Assembly: GCA_030843315.1 (NCBI GenBank)
Contig: JAUUPT010000039.1
Span: 1 to 37,876 of the forward strand
Reading direction: 5' to 3'
Length of the DNA: 37,876 nucleotides
Origin: Bacteroidaceae bacterium
Lineage (GTDB): Bacteria; Bacteroidota; Bacteroidia; Bacteroidales; Bacteroidaceae
The position numbers were made by a program, and so were the translations under genes. Within the stretch, counting starts at the first letter, position 1, and every line of letters begins with the position of its first letter. Below, piece by piece: positions 34,848-37,876 of this stretch. Below the pieces are notes generated by a model. The model was not told the origin of the DNA, made no database searches, and saw only the letters and a program-made list of their open reading frames with translations.

Positions 34848-34869
34848 AGTAATAGAAGATTATTTAAAA

Positions 34870-34894
34870 GAAGGGTGGTTTTATGCCACCCTTC
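34870..34894 (-). terminator. Hairpin between susD and the hydrolase genes
   Basis: GAAGGGTGG (34870-34878) and CCACCCTTC (34886-34894) pair perfectly around a 7-nt loop. On the minus strand the stem is followed by TTTTAAAT, as in an intrinsic terminator. It probably lowers read-through from susCD into the three hydrolase genes. Confidence 0.7.
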
Positions 34895-34907
34895 CTTTCT
34901 TATTTAA

Positions 34908-36692
34908 TTAATTGAAAGCAGGATAACCCGGATTCTGCACATACTTGCCACCGGAGAAACCATACTGGTTGTTCGGAACCGGATAGTATTCGTCTTTTCC
35001 TTTAGTGAATTGTGCATTACCATAGTAGATACGATTATCTTTTTCTGCTGCAATATAATTGTTCATTGTGTATTCAGCAATACCCCAACGGACCAGATCG
35101 AAGAAACGTTCTCCTTCCAGTGCCTTTTCCAAACGAGCCTCCCAGCGGAGAGCCTTACGGGCATAGTCCTGATTCCATCCTTCAGCAGGATAAGAGTTAA
35201 TAAGATAATGGGCAGCATACTTGGAGTTATCATTGAAATCCTTCACATAAGGGCTATTCTTGGCACGGTTACGAATTTCATTGATCAAGCTACGAGCTGT
35301 ATCAAGGCCATCCCCTTCATTAAGTTCAATAAGAGCCTCAGCCTTCCAGAGAAGAATATCAGCATAACGGATAATTTGCCAGTTCAACTGAGAAGCACCC
35401 CAAGGCCAGCCTTTAAACATATCACTGCTTTCGGGAGAGACCCAGAAACGTTTTGCACAATTGTAACCATACGTTTCCTTATCGCGTACCCAACCTTCAC
35501 AAGGTTTCTCCGTATAAGTCTTCCAAGTGATATTAGGACGTCCAACAACAAAATCAAGACGCGGGTCCACATTCGGATTCGTGTTTTCCAGAGTATAAAC
35601 ACCGTTAGATAAAACTGCCTTACTATAATCAGCCTTTGCTTGATAGCTAAAATCGGGCAGACCGTTTGCATCTGTCTGATAAGCATTGATCAAGTCCTGA
35701 CTCGGCAAGAAGAAACCGTCGCCACCATAAGGGCTGCCACCGCCAGGAGAGTTCAGCAGGTTACTCCAATTGATACGGCCGGCACTTTCAGTACCATCGT
35801 TCATGGAATACTGGATAGCAAAAACAGACTCCTTACCATTTTCGTTTGCTATGAGATCCAAGCCCTGGAAATCATCGATCAAGCCATAGCGGTTGCTGGC
35901 TGTCACCTGGTCACAGAGTGATACTACTTCGCGAAGCAACTCCTTATTAATATTGGTTACGGCATGAGTCGTTTCATCTTGCTCATAAGCCTGATATAAC
36001 TTTATTTTAGCAGCATAAGCCAGAGCGATATACTTATGAATACGTCCTATTTCAGGCTGAGAAGTCGGCAACTGTGCAGCTGCATCAAGCATTTCTTGTA
36101 CCAGTTTGCCCAAAATCTCATCACGTGTAAATTCATTATTGGGAATATTAGGATATTGAGAGATTTCAACATTCTCATCAAAATAAGGAATCTTGTTGAA
36201 AAGACGGCTCAACTCAAAATAGTAGTGGGCACGAAGCACTTTCATTTCTGCGATACGGGATGTACGGCCGCTGACTTGATCGTCCGTAGCAGCATTCAAC
36301 ACACGCAAGGCGGAGTTACAACGCTGTACACTACAATACAAATGATACCATTTGCTATCAAGGAAACCATTAGTTGCATCCATGTCGAACGTTTCCATGC
36401 GATGCACCTCGTTCAGGTCACCTACACCACCACCGCCTTTATAGGCATTATCAGAACGAACTTCACCGTAAGTCCAGTTAGACGTAGGATGGCACCACAC
36501 ACTCCAATTCTGTCCTTCGGGACCACCCAAAGCTGCGTATGCGGCATTTACAAGCAGATCAGCACCTTCGGTCGATGTCATAATGTCTTCATTCAAGCTA
36601 CCTTGGGGCTTTAAGTCCAAGAAACTATCTTCGTCACAACTTGCTGTCATCAGCGCCAGAGCGCCAAACATACATATATATTTTAATTTCAT
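34908..36692 (-). CDS. susD: SusD-like glycan-binding lipoprotein
   Basis: 594 residues. Lipoprotein signal MKLKYICMFGALALMTASC followed by DEDSFLDLKPQG, the standard SusD opening. Helical TPR-like segments (EMKVLRAHYYFELSRLFNKIPYF, KYIALAYAAKIKLYQAYEQ), RYADILLWKAEALIELNEGDG, LEKALEGERFFDLVRWG, and the C-terminal NPGYPAFN are all family hallmarks. It is surface-exposed, binds oligosaccharide and closes the SusC barrel like a lid. It lies 20 bp downstream of the susC gene. Fructan specificity is inferred from the GH32/fructokinase/sensor context. The susD symbol is used in the generic sense. Confidence 0.95.
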   Translation of the reverse strand: MKLKYICMFGALALMTASCDEDSFLDLKPQGSLNEDIMTSTEGADLLVNAAYAALGGPEGQNWSVWCHPTSNWTYGEVRSDNAYKGGGGVGDLNEVHRMETFDMDATNGFLDSKWYHLYCSVQRCNSALRVLNAATDDQVSGRTSRIAEMKVLRAHYYFELSRLFNKIPYFDENVEISQYPNIPNNEFTRDEILGKLVQEMLDAAAQLPTSQPEIGRIHKYIALAYAAKIKLYQAYEQDETTHAVTNINKELLREVVSLCDQVTASNRYGLIDDFQGLDLIANENGKESVFAIQYSMNDGTESAGRINWSNLLNSPGGGSPYGGDGFFLPSQDLINAYQTDANGLPDFSYQAKADYSKAVLSNGVYTLENTNPNVDPRLDFVVGRPNITWKTYTEKPCEGWVRDKETYGYNCAKRFWVSPESSDMFKGWPWGASQLNWQIIRYADILLWKAEALIELNEGDGLDTARSLINEIRNRAKNSPYVKDFNDNSKYAAHYLINSYPAEGWNQDYARKALRWEARLEKALEGERFFDLVRWGIAEYTMNNYIAAEKDNRIYYGNAQFTKGKDEYYPVPNNQYGFSGGKYVQNPGYPAFN

Positions 36693-36712
36693 GATAATAT
36701 TGATTTTAAAGT

Positions 36713-37876
36713 TTAGAAACCAAATGATAATCCTAAAGAGAACGAACGGGGCAAAGGATAAGGATAACCCAAACCTTCGGGATCCGCACCCGTATAGCCG
36801 GTAATTGTAAACAGGTTCTGAGCCTGGAAATAAACACGTGCATTGCGCAATTTCATCTTATCAAGAACAGACTTCGGAAGTGAATAACCCAGTGTCAGAC
36901 TTTTCAGCTTGATATATGAGCCGTCTTCAATATAGAATTGCGATACTTCATGTTCATTGTTGCTATTAAGAGTAGTCAAGGCAGGCACATTGCTATTGTA
37001 AACACCGGTTTTCTCAAAGTTCTGATAAGCATGCATCGCTTCGAGCAGGCGGGTAGAGTGGTTACCGCTCCAGCATTGGAATAAATCCGTGTAATATTTA
37101 GCATTATTGTAAGCATCACGAATCATGCCGTTGAAGAACACATTCATATCGAAACCCTTCCATGATGCACCAAGAGTAAGACCGCCAATCACTTTCGGAT
37201 TATCAGATCCCAGCCATACACGGTCGTTCGTATTGATATCACCATTTCCATCGGCATCCACATACTTGATACGCCCTACGGCAGGAGCACCGAATTGTAC
37301 ATTATACTTAGACTTGTATTCGTCCACTTCTTCTTGAGTACGGAACACACCGTCTGTCTTGAATCCCATCCAAGAGCCGAAGGGCTGGCCTACCAACGTC
37401 TTGTCAACGCCATTACCGCCACCATACGTATAGTAGATTTCCTCGGTCAACTCAGTAACTTCATTCTTATAATAAGAAAGGTTGAAATCCACATAGTATT
37501 GGAAGTCTTTGATTTTATCTCTCCAACTCAAAGACATCTCAAAACCTTTATTGCTCATCGTACCGCCATTATACCAGCAGTAACCACCTTCACCAATTAC
37601 CGCAATATATGGTTTTTCAACAAGCATATCGCTTGTCTTCTTGTCAAAATAGTCAAGAGAAGCATTTAGACGTCCATTCAGGAAAGCGGCATCTATACCG
37701 ATATTTGTCTGTCTCGTGCTTTCCCACTTCAAATCAGGGTTGGTCGATCTCACTTTATAGCCACCGGGGGCAAGAGTGGTACCGTCTCCATTCATATTAT
37801 AGCTGGCATCTTTCAAACTGATAAGATACTTTGTGTAAGGAGCTTCATTATCAATGATATCATTACCGTTAATACC
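36713..37876 (-). CDS. susC: SusC-like TonB-dependent receptor, C-terminal part (truncated)
   Basis: The frame is open to the window edge, 387 residues of the C-terminus; the apparent start near 37816 is an internal Leu codon. It reads GINGNDIIDNEAPYTKYLIS into TNPDLKWESTRQTNIGIDAAFLNGRLNASLDYFDKKTSDML, the standard SusC barrel landmark, then GRIKYVDADGNGDINTNDRVWLGS and the terminal RNARVYFQAQNLFTITGYTGADPEG, ending in SFSLGLSFGF with a terminal Phe. The plug and N-terminal domains lie outside the window. It imports oligosaccharide across the outer membrane with the adjacent SusD. Confidence 0.95.
   Translation of the reverse strand, partial: GINGNDIIDNEAPYTKYLISLKDASYNMNGDGTTLAPGGYKVRSTNPDLKWESTRQTNIGIDAAFLNGRLNASLDYFDKKTSDMLVEKPYIAVIGEGGYCWYNGGTMSNKGFEMSLSWRDKIKDFQYYVDFNLSYYKNEVTELTEEIYYTYGGGNGVDKTLVGQPFGSWMGFKTDGVFRTQEEVDEYKSKYNVQFGAPAVGRIKYVDADGNGDINTNDRVWLGSDNPKVIGGLTLGASWKGFDMNVFFNGMIRDAYNNAKYYTDLFQCWSGNHSTRLLEAMHAYQNFEKTGVYNSNVPALTTLNSNNEHEVSQFYIEDGSYIKLKSLTLGYSLPKSVLDKMKLRNARVYFQAQNLFTITGYTGADPEGLGYPYPLPRSFSLGLSFGF

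Noticed and set aside
37814..37816. Start codon of the SusC protein near 37816
   Set aside because: The codon is an internal TTG (Leu); the frame continues unbroken to the window edge with SusC-like sequence, so the gene is truncated, not short.

Overview
The window comes from a Bacteroides-type gut bacterium (Bacteroidales). The evidence is a SusC/SusD pair, a hybrid two-component regulator fused to an AraC output domain, several lipoprotein signals, a pyruvate:ferredoxin oxidoreductase, and promoters of the Bacteroides form (TTTG, about 19-20 bp, TAnnTTTG). There is no tRNA, rRNA, insertion sequence or CRISPR array that I can support.

Left part (1-17.7 kb), mostly housekeeping genes. It starts with the 5' part of a TPR-repeat protein (minus strand, cut by the window edge). 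Next is a UvrA-type excinuclease subunit (plus strand). A minus-strand group follows: a CstA-type transporter, a translationally coupled two-helix membrane protein and a small outer-membrane beta-barrel. Then come a secreted GHL10-type glycoside hydrolase with an FN3-like tail (plus), an uncharacterised ATP-grasp-like protein (minus), an AAA ATPase (plus), NifJ-type pyruvate:ferredoxin oxidoreductase (plus) and a tiny membrane protein. A probable metal-uptake operon closes this part: a His/Cys-rich small protein, a ZnuD-like TonB-dependent receptor and a His-rich DUF4625-type lipoprotein.

Right part (17.7 kb to the end), a fructan-type polysaccharide utilisation locus on the minus strand. In transcription order it holds SusC (truncated by the window), SusD, three GH32 proteins, a DUF2961/GH172 lipoprotein, an FucP-type sugar importer and a pfkB fructokinase. 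After a plus-strand interruption come a GH36 alpha-galactosidase and a hybrid two-component sensor/regulator resembling the fructose sensor BT1754. The interruption carries a MACPF-domain lipoprotein (BSAP-like) and a DUF302 protein. The likely flow is: SusCD binds and imports fructan or fructosyl-oligosaccharides, the GH32/GH172/GH36 enzymes release fructose (and galactose), the importer brings fructose into the cytoplasm, fructokinase phosphorylates it, and periplasmic fructose signals through the regulator.

The most unusual things are these. (1) Two of the three GH32 proteins have altered catalytic boxes (GDPCG and NETHG instead of NDPNG) and sit beside a GH172 whose paired glutamates are intact, so the locus may target something other than plain levan or inulin. 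(2) Three intergenic arrays of unrelated sequence share an exact or near-exact 22-bp period. In two of them the units are palindromic, with stems that change between units yet stay self-complementary. (3) A putative antibacterial pore-former is embedded inside the sugar locus.
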